A DNA stretch of 64,000 bases from Costus lasius (Eukaryota; Streptophyta; Magnoliopsida; Zingiberales; Costaceae), in the NCBI GenBank assembly GCA_027563935.2, contig CM050447.1, forward strand, positions 78,787,461 through 78,851,460. Direction: 5' to 3'. Below the pieces are notes generated by a model. It saw only the letters and a program-made list of their open reading frames with translations, did not search any database and was not told where the DNA came from. Position 1 is the first letter of the stretch, and the number at the start of each line of letters is the position of its first letter. This document shows positions 48,664 to 59,330 of the stretch, piece after piece. Position numbers and translations under genes: made by a program.

Positions 48664-51600
48664 CACACACGGACCATGATATCAGGGCAAAGTAGGAGGA
48701 GAGCTTCTTCGCTGTGCTTGCTACCAACGTTCGCTGCTTTGAGCTGGCTGCTGGCTGCTGGCTCCTGCTTGCTTTGCTGCACCTGTTGCCAGAAGTTTCT
48801 TTAGTCCGTAGCTTCTGCCACTTTGTCAAAGCTTGGAGTGAACCACCCCTCCGCTACTCCGGACATGAGCAGCTGCTCTCTTCTCTTGTGTCTGCTCGCT
48901 TGGTTCGGACAGCCTGGAGCGGTACAGAGTCTCAGATTAGGTTTTCAAAACTTGATATATATGTACCTATATATATGTATATTAATATATCAAACTTGCC
49001 CTGGGCAAAAGCGGTTGGGAGGTGTAAAAATTTGCTGCTGCACTGCCCGCTTTAGTGAATGGTGCCCACTATTGCTCCAAATGGGCTTCTCAGTAAGTTG
49101 GAGCCCAAATTTGAAGAATGCCGGTTTGCTAGTATCTAAGAAAATTAAAGATTACCATTTATGTAATCCCATAAAAAACAAAGTGTTGTTGCTTGGATTT
49201 TCTTGAGAAAGTTTTTTTTCTTAGAAACACTAGTAGGAAAAAATAAAATTGGATTAAATTCAAAATCCAAAAAGAAAAAAACAATCCTTGGAGCAAGACC
49301 ATAATTTGTTGTGGAATAAGAATTTGCTCATGTTATACCAGCATCACATAGGTCTACTAGAACGTATCTTGTGCCTAATAGGTATGGTTTACTTATTATC
49401 CAATATGGTAATGTTTTGCTCATGAACCAAAATTACCTACAACCTACCTGGAAGCAGCGACAGGCTTAGTTTTTGAGAAATGACTTGAGTCCATGAGATT
49501 TGAAATGAAATCTTTGTATGTCATCTAGGTGTGTACCTCAATTGATTTGCTTGAAGTGGTAAAATCTATAGGGTGTAAATGAGTTTTCAAAAGGAATCTC
49601 AGGAATCCAAGAAGATGATCATTATTTTGAAATAGATATTTGATGAAAATACTAGTTGGAATAAGAAGAGCAAGATTGATGTTAATTCTTCTCATGCTGC
49701 CAATCTAGAAAAGAAATCAGCCAATGGTGATAATGAAAGTGATGAAGAAGTTCCTAGAAAGTACAAAAGTTTGATGTTTATGCAAATTGTTAATTCTTCT
49801 CTTGCTACTAATCTAGAGAAGAAATCAGTCCATGATGAAAGTGATGAAGAAGTTCAGTACAAAAGTTTGATATGTTTGAAGCTTAATCGAGTCTCTTTTT
49901 TCCTTGATTAGGTTAATGTGTACAGTACAGTATTTATAGAGGAGCCGTGTAACCCTAACGGGTTAACGGGTTCTAGATCTCACACCCTCTAACACTCCCC
50001 CTCAAGTAGGAGCATGAATATCAGTCATGCCCAGCTTGTTACACAAGGAGGAAAATTTTGCCAATCCCAAGGACTTTGTAAAGATATCCGCTAGTTCATC
50101 TTCAGACTTGACGTAAGGAAGGTTGATAAGGTTGTTGGTGACCGCATCTCGAATGAAGTGACAATAAACTTCAATATGCTTTGTTCTTTCATGAAATACT
50201 GGGTTATTAGCGATGAAGATCGCAGCTTGATTGTTACATAACATAGGCATTGGTTCATCGCATTTTGCTCCAAGATCAAGTAACAAAATTTTCAGCCATA
50301 ATAGTTTACAGGCCGTATGTGCCATGGCTCTATATTCTGTCTCACAGCTGGACCTAGAGACAACATTCTGTTTCTTGCTTTTCCAGGTAATTAGGTTGCC
50401 CCCAATAAAGGTACAATACCCAGTGATTGATCGTCTGTCATCTGTATCGCCCGCATAGTCAGCATCTGCATAAGCTTCAACTCTAGTGTGTTCATTCTTC
50501 TTATATAAGAGGCCTTTCCCCAATGCATATTTAATGTACTGGAGTATTCTCATTGCAGCTTCCCAATGCACTTTCCTTAGCTTTTCCATAAACTGACTAA
50601 CTACTCCAACACTGTGTGAGATGTCAGGTCTTGTAATAGTTAAGTAGATTAGTTTGCTAACAAGACAACGATAACTCGTAGCATCTACAAATTCAGATTC
50701 TATTGCATTAGAGTACTTTTGATTTTGTATTGAAGGGGTTTTAGCATGCTTACACTCACTCATCCCAGGTTTTTCAAGAAAATCAATAGCATACTTCCTT
50801 TGTGAGAGATAGACACATGATCCTTTATAGGCGAACTCAATGCCGAGGAAATATTTGGGTCTGCCCAAATCCTTAAGAGCCAATTGAGAATGCAGATAGA
50901 CTTTCGATTCTAGAATGGCTTTGGAGTCACTGCCAGTTAGAAGAATATCATCAACATATACAACAAGAATTACCAAGCCTGTATCAGTGCGTCGAACAAA
51001 GATAGAGTGATCAGCTTTGCACCCTCGAAAACCAATAACCGAAATAATCTGGGAGAATTTGTGAAACCAGGCTTGCGGGCTTTGTTTCAACTTGTAGATG
51101 GCCTTGTGCAGCTTACACACCAACATCCCTAAGCAACATACCTAGGAGGTTGCTCCATGTAGACATCCTCAATAAGATCACTATATAGAAAAACATTGCG
51201 TACATCTAGTTGAAATATGGACCAACCGAAATTAAGATCCAGGGAAATGAGAACCCGAACTGAATTGAGACGAGCAACAGGAGAAAACATCTCAAAGTAG
51301 TCAAGGCCGAAGGTCTGAGTGAACCATGGACCAACCGAAATTAAGATCCAGGGAAATGAGAACCCGAACTGAATTGAGACGAGCAACAGGAGAAAACATC
51401 TCAAAACCCTTTGGCAACAAGCCGGGCATTGTAGCAATCAACTGAACCATCCGGAGCATGCTTAACAGTATAAACCCACTTACAAGCCACAGGGCGAATG
51501 CCAGGAGGTGGCGAAACCAAGGACCACGTCTGGCGAGTACGAAGGGCATCCATCTCAGCCTCCGTAGCAGCGCACCACTCAGGAACCAACCTCGCCTCTG

Positions 51601-54600
51601 CATAAGACTGGGAAGCACGAGAGAGGAAAGACCAACTAAAAATGCACGATGCAAGGGTGAAAAACGGTGATAGGAAACATAATTGCCAAGGAGATATGAG
51701 CTAGTATGGTGCTTACCTTTGCGCAAGGCAATAGGAAGATGTAGGTCATCTGAGGGAGGACCAGCAGGCAAGGTCGAAGAGTCGGCAGGTGGGAGGGCAA
51801 TAGGAGGCCGTGGTCGCCGACTGTAAACCTGCAAAGGCAAAGTAGACGACAGTGGAGGTGGGGGCAACGGGAGCAGGAAGGGAACCCAGAGGGGGGAGAG
51901 GAACAGGAGAGACAGACTCCGAGGAGGAGGGAAGGAAGTAAGGAGAGGACTCAACAAAGGACATATCAACACTCACAATGGATCGACGAGAGAAGGATCA
52001 TAACAATGGTAGCCTTTCTGAGTACGACTATAACCCAAAAAGATGCAACGAGTCGCGCGAGGCTGTAATTTATCCCGATGGAGAGAATGAATGTGAGCAT
52101 AACATAGACAACCAAAAACCCGATGGGTAACCGGAAAAGCATCATACTGATTGAAGAGAATAGAAAAAGGGGACCTGTTGTGTAGCAATGGCATGGGGAC
52201 ACGGTTAATGAGGTAGGCGGCAGTCAAGGCGGCATCACCCCAAAATGAATGAGGGACATTCATGTGAAGAAGAAGGGACCTAGTCACGTTAAGGAGTAGG
52301 GGTGAGTATTCGGTAAAAACCGAATTACCGAATACTGAATTACCGAAAACCGAATTGCCGAATACCGAAATGTTAAAAACCGATCCCGAACCGAATAAGA
52401 AATTTACCGATCGGTAAATTACCGATTTACCGATCATAAATTCGGTAAGTTAGCAAATTTACCAAATTTACTATTTTATTAATTTTTATCTTAATTATTT
52501 ATAAACACGTCACACGGCCACTTGGATTAAACCAAAATCACGTTGCGCCGTTTCTGTTTCTTTCGAACGAAATTGATTTTGACTGTCAAAATCGATTCAT
52601 ATGCTGCCTCCCCTCGAATCGAACGACTCAGCTTGTTCGGTTCTTCACGCGTTGTCATCTCTACGCAGGCGCCGGTGTCTGTTGCTGTCGTCGGAGAAGG
52701 AGGTGGAGGGAGTTCGGCGTGCGGCAGGGGAAGCTCCTCCTCCCCTCAGCCATTGTTGCTGTGGCCAGAAGCGTCGCCGCCTGGACCGTCATCGACGATG
52801 GTGAACAGAAGGAGAAGGAGAGTTGTCGCCGGAGAAGAAGAACAGGAAAAGTCGCCTCCTGCGTCATCCGCCGCCTCTCCCTTTCCAAATCTCGCCCGAA
52901 TCATCAGCTGAAAACGAAGCCACCTCCTGTGTCTCCTCTGACTTCTCTGCTAGATGAGAAATCTTCCACTGCCTTGCGTGCTTCTGCATCTTCCTCTAGG
53001 CGGCCGAAGATGCCGTTCGCTTTGCTTGGATCGCGTCCCATGCCTTCTCTCTTCGCAGGGTCCACTGAACCCGTTGGAGCCGCGTCCTCCCGAAGATCTC
53101 GCCGAAGCCCTCGATCTTCCGCTTCGCTGGGGACGCGAGCTCTGCTTCGAAGCCGCCTGTGCTTCGGATGCGATCCAGCCGCGGACGAGGTCGCACGGCC
53201 TCATCTTATTCGTTGAAGCGGATATGTTTGGAGCCTCGTCTGCGTGGATTGGGTCGCGGCCCAATTTGTTTATCACCGGCCTGGTCCAAACAAATCCTGC
53301 CATCACAAACCATAATTACTAAACTAAAATAATAAAATAAATAAATAATATATATGTATCGGTAAATCGGTAAATTACCGAACCGATCGGTTTTTTACCG
53401 TTACCGATACCGAAAACCGAATAATAAAATTTTATCTACCGTACCGAAAACCGATACTGAATTTACCGTACCGATTTACCGATAGGTAAATTCGATAAAT
53501 CCCGAATTATGCTCACCCCTATTAAGGAGGTGACAATTTTTGCGCTTGACAACGCCATTTTGTTGAGACGTGTAGGGACGTGGTTTGATGTAGAATACCC
53601 CTGTCATGATAGAAAGATTGAAATTGCGTAGTAGAATACTCTAAAGCATTATCAGAACGAATAATTTTTAAAGAGTAACCAAACTGAGTATGAACTTCCT
53701 CATAGGAAATACGAAATACATTGAAAAGTTCAGAATGATGCTTTAACAAAAACAACCAACACATGCAGGAGTAGTCATCGATAAACATAACAAAATAACG
53801 ATGACCCTCACGGGTAGGAACCGGACTCGGGCCCCATATATTCGAATGAACGATATTAAAGGGGTCACTACTAGGAACAGAACGATGAGAAGAAAAAGAC
53901 ATGACGATGTTTGCCTAACAGGCAAGCATCACATTGAAACACAGGACACGATGACAACGACAAAAACTGTTGAACGTTGACGGGGGATGGGTGACCAAGA
54001 TGGCAGTGCCACTGATAAGGTGAGACCACAGCTGAAAGACAAGCCGAAGAAGGGGCGGTAGATGGCATGTACACACCCTTACCCCTACGCCCCCACCAAT
54101 TATCTTTCTCGTCTGGAGGTCCTGGAAAATGCAATGAGAAGAGAAAAACGTCACAACACAGTGTAAGGTATGAGTAAGAGCACATATAGACAAGAGGTTA
54201 TTAGGGAATTGTGGAATATAAAGAACGTCTACAAGGACAAGAGTGACACTAATATGAACAGTACCGATACCAGAAACGGATACAAATGAGCCATTAGCAA
54301 CCCGAACAAGTGGGTGATGGGTACCAAGAGTGATAGAGGAAAATAAAGCTTTATTAACTGACACATGGGAAGTAGCTCCAGAGTCAAGAATCCAAGAATT
54401 ATTATGAGCAACGAAGGAAACTATATCAGATGGTGTGGCAGCGAGGCTGGTAAAAGGCATGTTCGGTAGAGCGGAGGGCGTTGGAGGTGGCAAAGCGACG
54501 GTGCTCGAGGGATCAACTGCAAGACGAGCATGAGGAGGTCGGCCAAACCTGGACCAGCACCTATTAGAGGAATGATTGGTGCGGCCACAATGTATGCAAG

Positions 54601-57423
54601 CTAGTGTATGACGCCGCGGCCTCTTCCACGAAGAGAACCAAGACTCATGCTCTGAGACTGACCACCCGAGAGCACTCCTAGGCTCAAGGGATGTGGATGC
54701 TGCTGGAACCCGAAGAAGCCTGTAGAAGGCATTCTGAAAGGCAGGCACAGTAGATTCCACTAATAACTGGTTGCGAGCAGCAGAGGTGCGCATCAAAACC
54801 AGAAAGAAACTTGGCCACTATAAAGTCCTCTTGTTGTAAAATGACAGCAATGTCCGCAACAGGAGGATGATATTGATGTAACTCATCTCATTTGGCCTTT
54901 AACTGAGTGTAATATTCCTATAAGGGGCATCCATCTTGGTGCATAAGGAGAATCTCTTCGTACAGTTGATAAATCCGACTAATGTTGTGTTGGGGGGCAT
55001 GTGTGCTGGCAAGAGCATCCCATATCTCCTTTGCCGTATTATGGAACATAACGGTTGAAGCAATATGAGGCTCCATACTGTAAAGGAGAGAAGTGACAAC
55101 TACAGCATCAGACGTACTCCAGGAAGCATATGGAGAGTCGGTCGGTGCAGGAGGGTTCAATTCAACATGTTATCGTTTGCCGTGGGAACTAAGAAAAAAT
55201 AACATGGCTCTAGCCCACATTAAATAATTCATACCATCTAACTTCATAGTAGTTTCAAGATTAGTGGTAGGCTTGACCTCAGTGGATATTTGGAGTTGAG
55301 AATCCATAATAACTCAATTAATAGCCAACTAAGCAGTGAAGATCAGAATAGTGAAGAAGAGACACAACCAATGTATCAAGAGTCCCTTATAATAGTATCA
55401 CAGAGGAATGTAGCCACTGTATCATCAACGGAAGTTAAGACGCAAAGAAAGTACCAGTAGTAGTCTGGAAGCAAGAAGTTTAGAATAGTGGTACCAGGGA
55501 CGCCAAAAGTGAAGTGCGAGATGCAGCATTTTTCCTCTACCCGCCACGCTTTGTGGAAAGGAAAACTCAAGGGAATGTCGAAGCGCCGAGCGGAAGGGAT
55601 CAGAAAGCAAGGAGGACCGAGCAAGGAAGACCGCCAAGACAGATTTACGTCGAGAGAGAAGATGTAACCAAGAAGCGAGAGCGTGGGACGTTGCGTCTTC
55701 CGCTTTCCGTCAATGCAAGGGGCGACACGCCTTCCGCTCTCCGCCTCGGCGTTCGATGAAGACTTAGTGGTTGGGCAGCGTCGCTCGAATCGCTCAGCCG
55801 ATTCGAAGCTTCGCTCTGATACCATGTTTGAAGCTTAATCGAGTCTTTTTTCCTTGATTAGGTTAATGTGTACAGTACAGTATTTATAGAGGAGCCGTGT
55901 AACCCTAACGGGTTAACGGGTTCTAAATTTCACACCCTCTAACATGATATTTGTGCAAGATGCAGCTATTGTGTTATTGAATTGGATGACTTTGAGGAAA
56001 CAAAGAAAGAAGAAGATTGGAAGATAGCTATGCAAGAGGAGATCAATATTAGAGAGAATGAGACATGAGAGCTTGTGGAGAGACCTAAAGATAGAGAAGT
56101 TATTAAAGTCGAATGAATTTACAAAGTGAAGCACAACCCGGATAGATCAATTTAACGAAACAAAGCAAGATTAATAGCAAAGAGTTATTCCCAACAATTT
56201 GACATAGATTTTGAGGAGACATGTGCTCTAGTAGCTTGGTTGAACACAGTTTGAAAATTGATTGTATTGGCAGTCCATAAAGGTTGGTTTTTACACCAAC
56301 TTGATATCAAATTAGCATTCTTAAATGGTGAATTAAAAGTGAGAGTGTATGCAACACAACCTGAAGGTTTTGTGACCAAATGCCATGACAATAAAGTGTA
56401 TTGATTAATGAATGCACTCTATGGTTTTAATATAGGCTCTAAGAGCTCAGTATAACCAAATTGACAAGTATCCCCAAAGCAAGAATTCCAAAGATGCAAA
56501 AGTGAACTACTTTATATGTGAAGCATCAAAATAAGTTCAATCGTCATTGTTGCTCTTTATATTGATGATTTGGTGTTTATTGGAAATGATAAGAAAATTA
56601 TTAAAGAGTTTAAAAAATGAGATGATGAAGTATGAAATGAATAATATGGGTTTGTTACATTGCTTTCTTGGCATGGAAGTTTATCAAAATAAAGATGAAG
56701 TGTTCATTTGTTAAAAAAGGTATGCAGAGAAGAGAAGATATTAAAGAAGTAGAGTATTTGATTGCAATTTTGTGCCTACACTAATTATTGTTGTTGAAAA
56801 TTTGATAAAGCACATGAAGGAAAACGGATGCTAATCAATACAGAAGTCTGGTCGGAAGTTTGTTGTATTTGACACCAACAAGGCTTGATATCATGTGTTT
56901 CTAGTTTAGTGGAAAAGTCTTAGGCATATAAATAATTCTGATTGAAATATGATTTCTCTTTGACTAATGGTATGTTACGAGTTACAGGTTGTACATTATG
57001 GGTCATGTTTAGCTACTTCAACTATTTACTCGCATGAACATGCTTCTTTTGCTCCCTGCTTTCTTTTATTGCCTTCGTTCTGTAAAACTTTTTTTTAGGT
57101 TGCAACTCACACCATTGTTTAAATATGTAGTTCCTTTAATATCATTTGATGATCTTTTTAGGCTGACTGCAATTTTTTCATGTCTCGCTGCAGATGCAGA
57201 AATTGCCTGGTGTCAGGAAGAGCCTATGAACATGGGCGCGTATAGTTACATCACTCCGCGGTTATATACTGCCATGAAGGCATTGAATCGAGGGAACTAT
57301 GATTCTATCAAATATGTTGGTCGGGCGCCTTCTGCTGCAACAGCCACCGGTTTCTACTCTGTTCATGTTCACGAGCAGGCTGAGATCGTACAGAAGGCAA
57401 TGCAGACTGAGCCAATCAATTAA
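37320..57423 (+). CDS. OGDH: 2-oxoglutarate dehydrogenase E1 component, mitochondrial (eight exons)
   Basis: Thiamine-diphosphate enzyme that decarboxylates 2-oxoglutarate in the TCA-cycle complex with E2 and E3. Coding exons: 37320-38879, 39222-39448, 39535-39867, 41463-41709, 44313-44441, 44515-44730, 44837-44960, 57194-57423; total 3066 bases, 1021 residues, the usual plant length. Phases agree at every junction. Start [18 protein letters not shown] is chosen over an ATG 14 codons upstream because it opens an Arg-rich, acid-free mitochondrial presequence. Motifs: [20 protein letters not shown] (65-95), [11 protein letters not shown] (295-305), ThDP motif HGDG (401-404) with INNQ (434-437), transketolase pyrimidine domain with [12 protein letters not shown] and [14 protein letters not shown] (about 637-675), and C-terminal [12 protein letters not shown]. 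Intron 6 (44731-44836) has a GC donor. Intron 7 (44961-57193) is about 12.2 kb and full of transposons. No internal stop, so it looks functional. Confidence 0.95.
39868..41462. other. OGDH intron 3 with interspersed repeat debris
   Basis: Contains GGTACC-rich sequence at 40420-41030 ('GGTACCACATCGGTACC', 'GACCAGTTGTACCGGTCGCC') of the same flavour as the MITE at 45034, and a tRNA-derived SINE-like fragment at 41210-41285 (minus). Confidence 0.45.
41210..41285 (-). mobile_element. SINE-like, tRNA-derived fragment
   Basis: On minus it reads TTAGTTTAACCGATAAAGA (A-box-like) then GGGGTCAAATCTCATC (B-box-like). The same pair recurs at 58590-58800. Confidence 0.4.
41710..44312. other. OGDH intron 4; no gene seen
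   Basis: About 2.6 kb. Repeated 'GGTCAAAATTGACC'-type phrases at 41750-42500 suggest an old repeat. An ORF at 43648-43941 has no recognised domain. Confidence 0.4.
44731..44836 (+). other. OGDH intron 6 with non-canonical GC-AG ends
   Basis: Donor GGAAAG|GCAAGT and acceptor TTTTGTAG|GTGTAC. The donor exon and the rest of the donor site match the consensus perfectly except for GC, as in most GC introns. Splicing here yields [16 protein letters not shown], conserved in the family. Confidence 0.85.
45034..45281. mobile_element. 248-bp MITE in OGDH intron 7, TSD TCTATA
   Basis: Terminal inverted repeats CCAAGGATT(C/G)AAAAACTG at both ends, flanked by TCTATA (45028-45033, 45282-45287). The interior is GC-rich with self-complementary AAGCTTCG blocks. 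Confidence 0.75.
46150..46960. repeat. Interspersed repeat copy (pair with 58220-59330)
   Basis: Shares ordered similarity with 58220-59330: 'TTTACATATTTT.TTGATAAGATCAA.AGAAT', 'AATAAAATTCAAAATC', 'AAATGATTAGcactAgca'. No coding content; class unknown. Confidence 0.5.
47138..47516. repeat. TA/TG-rich microsatellite cluster
   Basis: (TA)n at 47138-47176 and a long TATG/TACA mixture at 47297-47516. ORFs here encode Tyr/Ile/Cys runs and are artefacts of the repeat. Confidence 0.85.
47195..47619. repeat. 102-bp direct repeats flanking the microsatellite
   Basis: 47195-47296 and 47517-47619 are nearly identical ('TTTTTGATACATTAG' to 'GGGGATGTGAGA'). Confidence 0.85.
47645..48184. mobile_element. 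540-bp MITE-like element with 16-bp perfect TIRs
   Basis: TGTTTACTTGGACGGA at 47645-47660 and its exact reverse complement at 48169-48184. A further internal copy of the TIR lies at about 48110-48130. No clean target duplication was found. The interior is AT-rich. Confidence 0.65.
48185..49600. other. OGDH intron 7, unassigned stretch
   Basis: (TA)n at 48592-48664; a GC-richer patch at 48700-48940 with CTGCTGGCTGCTGGCT repeats; ORFs without family likeness. I see no gene. Confidence 0.4.
49600..49872 (+). pseudogene. Left part of an old Copia remnant, cut by the younger Copia
   Basis: Two direct copies of 'GTTAATTCTTCTC(A/T)TGCT..CAATCTAGA' (about 49681 and 49789) with 'AGTGATGAAGAAGTTC..AAAAGTTTGAT' encode the acidic SDEEV-type spacer before reverse transcriptase. 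The sequence resumes at 55950 after the inserted element. Confidence 0.6.
49873..49994 (-). repeat. 3' LTR of the minus-strand Copia (122 bp)
   Basis: Plus-strand reading TGTTTGAAGC...CCTCTAACA; near-identical to 55825-55944. It contains TACAGTATTTATAGAGGAG. Confidence 0.92.
49995..50010 (-). other. Polypurine tract of the minus-strand Copia
   Basis: On minus CCTACTTGAGGGGGAG directly precedes the 3' LTR, the canonical Copia tract. Confidence 0.85.
50002..51126 (-). pseudogene. Copia reverse transcriptase C-terminal part and RNase H
   Basis: 374 codons open. Motifs: [32 protein letters not shown] (catalytic YVDD), [31 protein letters not shown], then RNase [40 protein letters not shown] and [10 protein letters not shown]. 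It ends with the element's pol stop near the polypurine tract. The frame is broken at 51126 from the upstream reverse transcriptase part. Confidence 0.9.
51129..52288 (-). pseudogene. Copia integrase C-terminus and reverse transcriptase N-terminus, with an internal duplication
   Basis: 52288-51973: [44 protein letters not shown]. 51972-51400: Pro/Ser-rich linker, [40 protein letters not shown]. 51405-51129: [20 protein letters not shown] occurs twice because 51217-51296 is repeated at 51326-51405. Frames shift several times. Confidence 0.85.
52297..53521. mobile_element. hAT-like non-autonomous transposon (1225 bp), TSD TTAAGGAG, with GC-rich cargo
   Basis: Ends TAGGGGTGAGTATTCGG and, in reverse complement, TAGGGGTGAGCATAATTCGGG, flanked by the 8-bp duplication TTAAGGAG (52289-52296, 53522-53529), diagnostic of hAT. 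Subterminal CCGAATTACCGATCGGTAA-type repeats fill both arms. The centre (about 52540-53310) is GC-rich and open in several frames (for example 52719-53216), suggesting captured host sequence. No transposase. It interrupts the Copia integrase. Confidence 0.88.
53530..54185 (-). pseudogene. Copia GAG-pre-integrase and integrase core
   Basis: [31 protein letters not shown] (zinc-binding His/Cys), then [36 protein letters not shown] and [18 protein letters not shown] with the catalytic acidic residues. A frameshift lies near 53900 and the hAT-like element follows. Confidence 0.88.
54186..54796 (-). pseudogene. Copia gag C-terminus (zinc knuckle) and protease
   Basis: [21 protein letters not shown] is the C-x2-C-x4-H-x4-C knuckle; [13 protein letters not shown] carries the protease D-S-G active site; [16 protein letters not shown] follows. 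Confidence 0.88.
54797..55310 (-). pseudogene. Copia gag N-terminal part
   Basis: [20 protein letters not shown] and [17 protein letters not shown] match the Copia gag (UBN2-type) domain. There is a frameshift at about 54900. The leader 55311-55812 has no clear ORF of its own and precedes the primer site. Confidence 0.75.
55813..55824 (-). other. Primer binding site, initiator tRNA-Met
   Basis: On minus TGGTATCAGAGC immediately after the 5' LTR, the standard plant Copia site. Confidence 0.9.
55825..55944 (-). repeat. 5' LTR of the minus-strand Copia (120 bp)
   Basis: Partner of 49873-49994; differs by a two-base length change in a T-run and a few substitutions. Followed by TSD TGATA. Confidence 0.92.
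55950..56950 (+). pseudogene. Right part of the old Copia remnant: decayed reverse transcriptase
   Basis: Plus-strand traces in order: [77 protein letters not shown] (YxDD site), with many stops. With 49600-49872 it forms one old insertion in the sense direction of OGDH, later split by the younger Copia. Confidence 0.75.
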
Positions 57424-58219
57424 TCCGCATTGAGGCCTCTTTTCACAACTGAGATTGAACAAATAAGAGGGAGCCGAATTGTTACCCGACTTCTATGATA
57501 TGATACAGGTGAGGTACTCTGTAACAATCATAGAAATTTTACACAATTAAATTTTATCATTCATTTCCGCAAAATGATAGCTATGCTGAATATGTTTGTA
57601 AAATTTCAGCCACAATTTGTTCATTATATTCGCTCACCAATGTTAATAACTCTATATGAGAATAACAGAAAAAAAATATACCGTCTGATTCCAGGCGCAT
57701 TTCTGGGAAAGTCTTTTGTGGCAAACATTACTATTTTAGGGCTCTAATTATACATTTCCTTTGATGTAGGCTTTTCTAGCCCCCTATTGTTTAGAATGTG
57801 AGACTAGCAATTTGAATTAGTAGGTCACAAATAGATCATGTTTACTATGACCCGTGACCCGATTAGGTTGATCTGAACCCAAAATCAATCAGGTCAGAAA
57901 TGAGTTGATCTGATTATGACTTGAATGTGATAAGGTTTGACCTAAACTTGCCTAACTTTGTGTTAGGTTGGGTTAGGTCAATGAGTCAGGCTAGTTTTTG
58001 CCTAGTCTAGTGAACCCATAGTAGGTATTAGGAAACTCTAGAGTTTGCACTATCCAATGTGGACTAAGATCAAGTGAGTGTGAGTCCATTGGGACATGCG
58101 GCATGTGTGGTTATGGTGTGAGCATGTAGTGAATGTGGGGCTCAGTTGGTAGCACACAATGTTTGTGGCAAAAGTGAAGCTATAGTGAATTCCTATGTAA
58201 ATGTATTAGTCGTAAACCC
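57424..58219 (+). other. OGDH 3' UTR and downstream sequence
   Basis: The 3' UTR probably ends within 100-250 bases of the stop codon; several AATAA-like signals exist but none is decisive. 57840-58030 is rich in 'GACCCGATTAGG', 'TCAGGTCAG' phrases of an old repeat. Confidence 0.4.
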
Positions 58220-59330
58220 CTATTATTGCAATGCTTATTGCAATTCATCAATTAATAAACGAGTTATTAAATTATAATTGTAATTAATGAAAGCATGTAT
58301 GCAATAGTGATTTGAGCATACTATCATTGTGCTATATGATTTATATGATGCAAGGTGTTTACATATTTTATTGATGAGATCAACAGAATTGCTTATTAGT
58401 AAGTAATAATTTTAAATAGTGATATTATAATAAACTCAAAATCCTCTAAATAAAATATAATATTATGAGCCTTTTTATGAATATAACCCTCAACAAAAAT
58501 TGACTATATGTGGTTTTATAAAGCTAAGTCGATATACTCTTTTTCGTCTATCTAAGAGTTACATATGATGCAAATAGAAAGAGTTTCCCATGTCAATTAG
58601 TTCAATTAGTAAGGATCTTTATTGTTGATAATAAGATTTTCAGATGAAACCCCACCTTCATTAATTCCTTGCCTATGTATAAAAAAAGAAAGACCTTTTT
58701 TTTTTGATATAGAGAAATTCAAAAATAAAGGGAAGACTTGACCCTAAGACATTGTAATCAACAACTAAGGTCTTTACTAGTTAAACTAATTGACACTTTC
58801 GTAAATAAGTTTTGGTAGGATTTTTCTAAATTGATTGTGGGGGCTATCAATCTTATTTAAAATATAAGTATTATTTAATTTAAATTTTGATTAAATGATT
58901 TAGAATATTATATTTATATTGTATATATCTATTGTAGATTACCATAGCATCAAATAACGCTAGCACTAAAATTGCAATTAGCCCTTCTCCACACTGAAGG
59001 ATAAGTTGAGTGGGTCTAATTCCTTTGATCGATACACAAATTTGAGGAGTCCTCAAATCCAAGAGACAATTGCATGTCTCGAAGGTTCTAAGTAACAAGG
59101 GGAATGAGACTTTTAAGTACCTTTTTTTTTATTATAGAAGTCAATTTATCTACCGTTTTACACCATTGTAATTAGATACCACATGTGGATTGCACATTTG
59201 TGTAAATGTGCAGAAGTTTATAGCATTGGCTTAGGGCAAAGTTTATGTACTGAGTTAGAAATAGAGCAAGAGGTGCTACATTAGTGGTAGGGATATATAT
59301 ACAAATACTAACAAAATTTATCACCTATTT
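58220..59330. repeat. Interspersed repeat copy (pair with 46150-46960)
   Basis: Same ordered blocks as 46150-46960 with extra sequence at 58590-58800 (SINE-like pair). Confidence 0.5.
58590..58800. mobile_element. Two SINE-like tRNA-derived fragments in inverted orientation
   Basis: Plus copy 58596-58665: TTAGTTCAATTAGTAAGGA (A-box-like) and GATGAAACCCCA (B-box-like), followed by an A-rich tail. Minus copy about 58735-58795: TTAGTTTAACTAGTAAAGA and GGGTCAAGTCTTCCC. Their tails face each other. Confidence 0.45.

Larger units (their letters stand above)
49873..55944 (-). mobile_element. Full-length but mutated Ty1/Copia element with 120-bp LTRs, TSD TGATA
   Basis: LTRs 49873-49994 and 55825-55944, flanked by TGATA (49868-49872, 55945-49949 equivalents at 55945-55949). 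Minus-strand order: LTR, initiator-tRNA-Met primer site (55813-55824), gag, protease, integrase, reverse transcriptase-RNase H, polypurine tract, LTR. A hAT-like element splits integrase. It sits antisense to OGDH in intron 7 and within an older Copia remnant. The small LTRs are nearly identical, so insertion is fairly recent, though pol has frameshifts. Confidence 0.92.
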
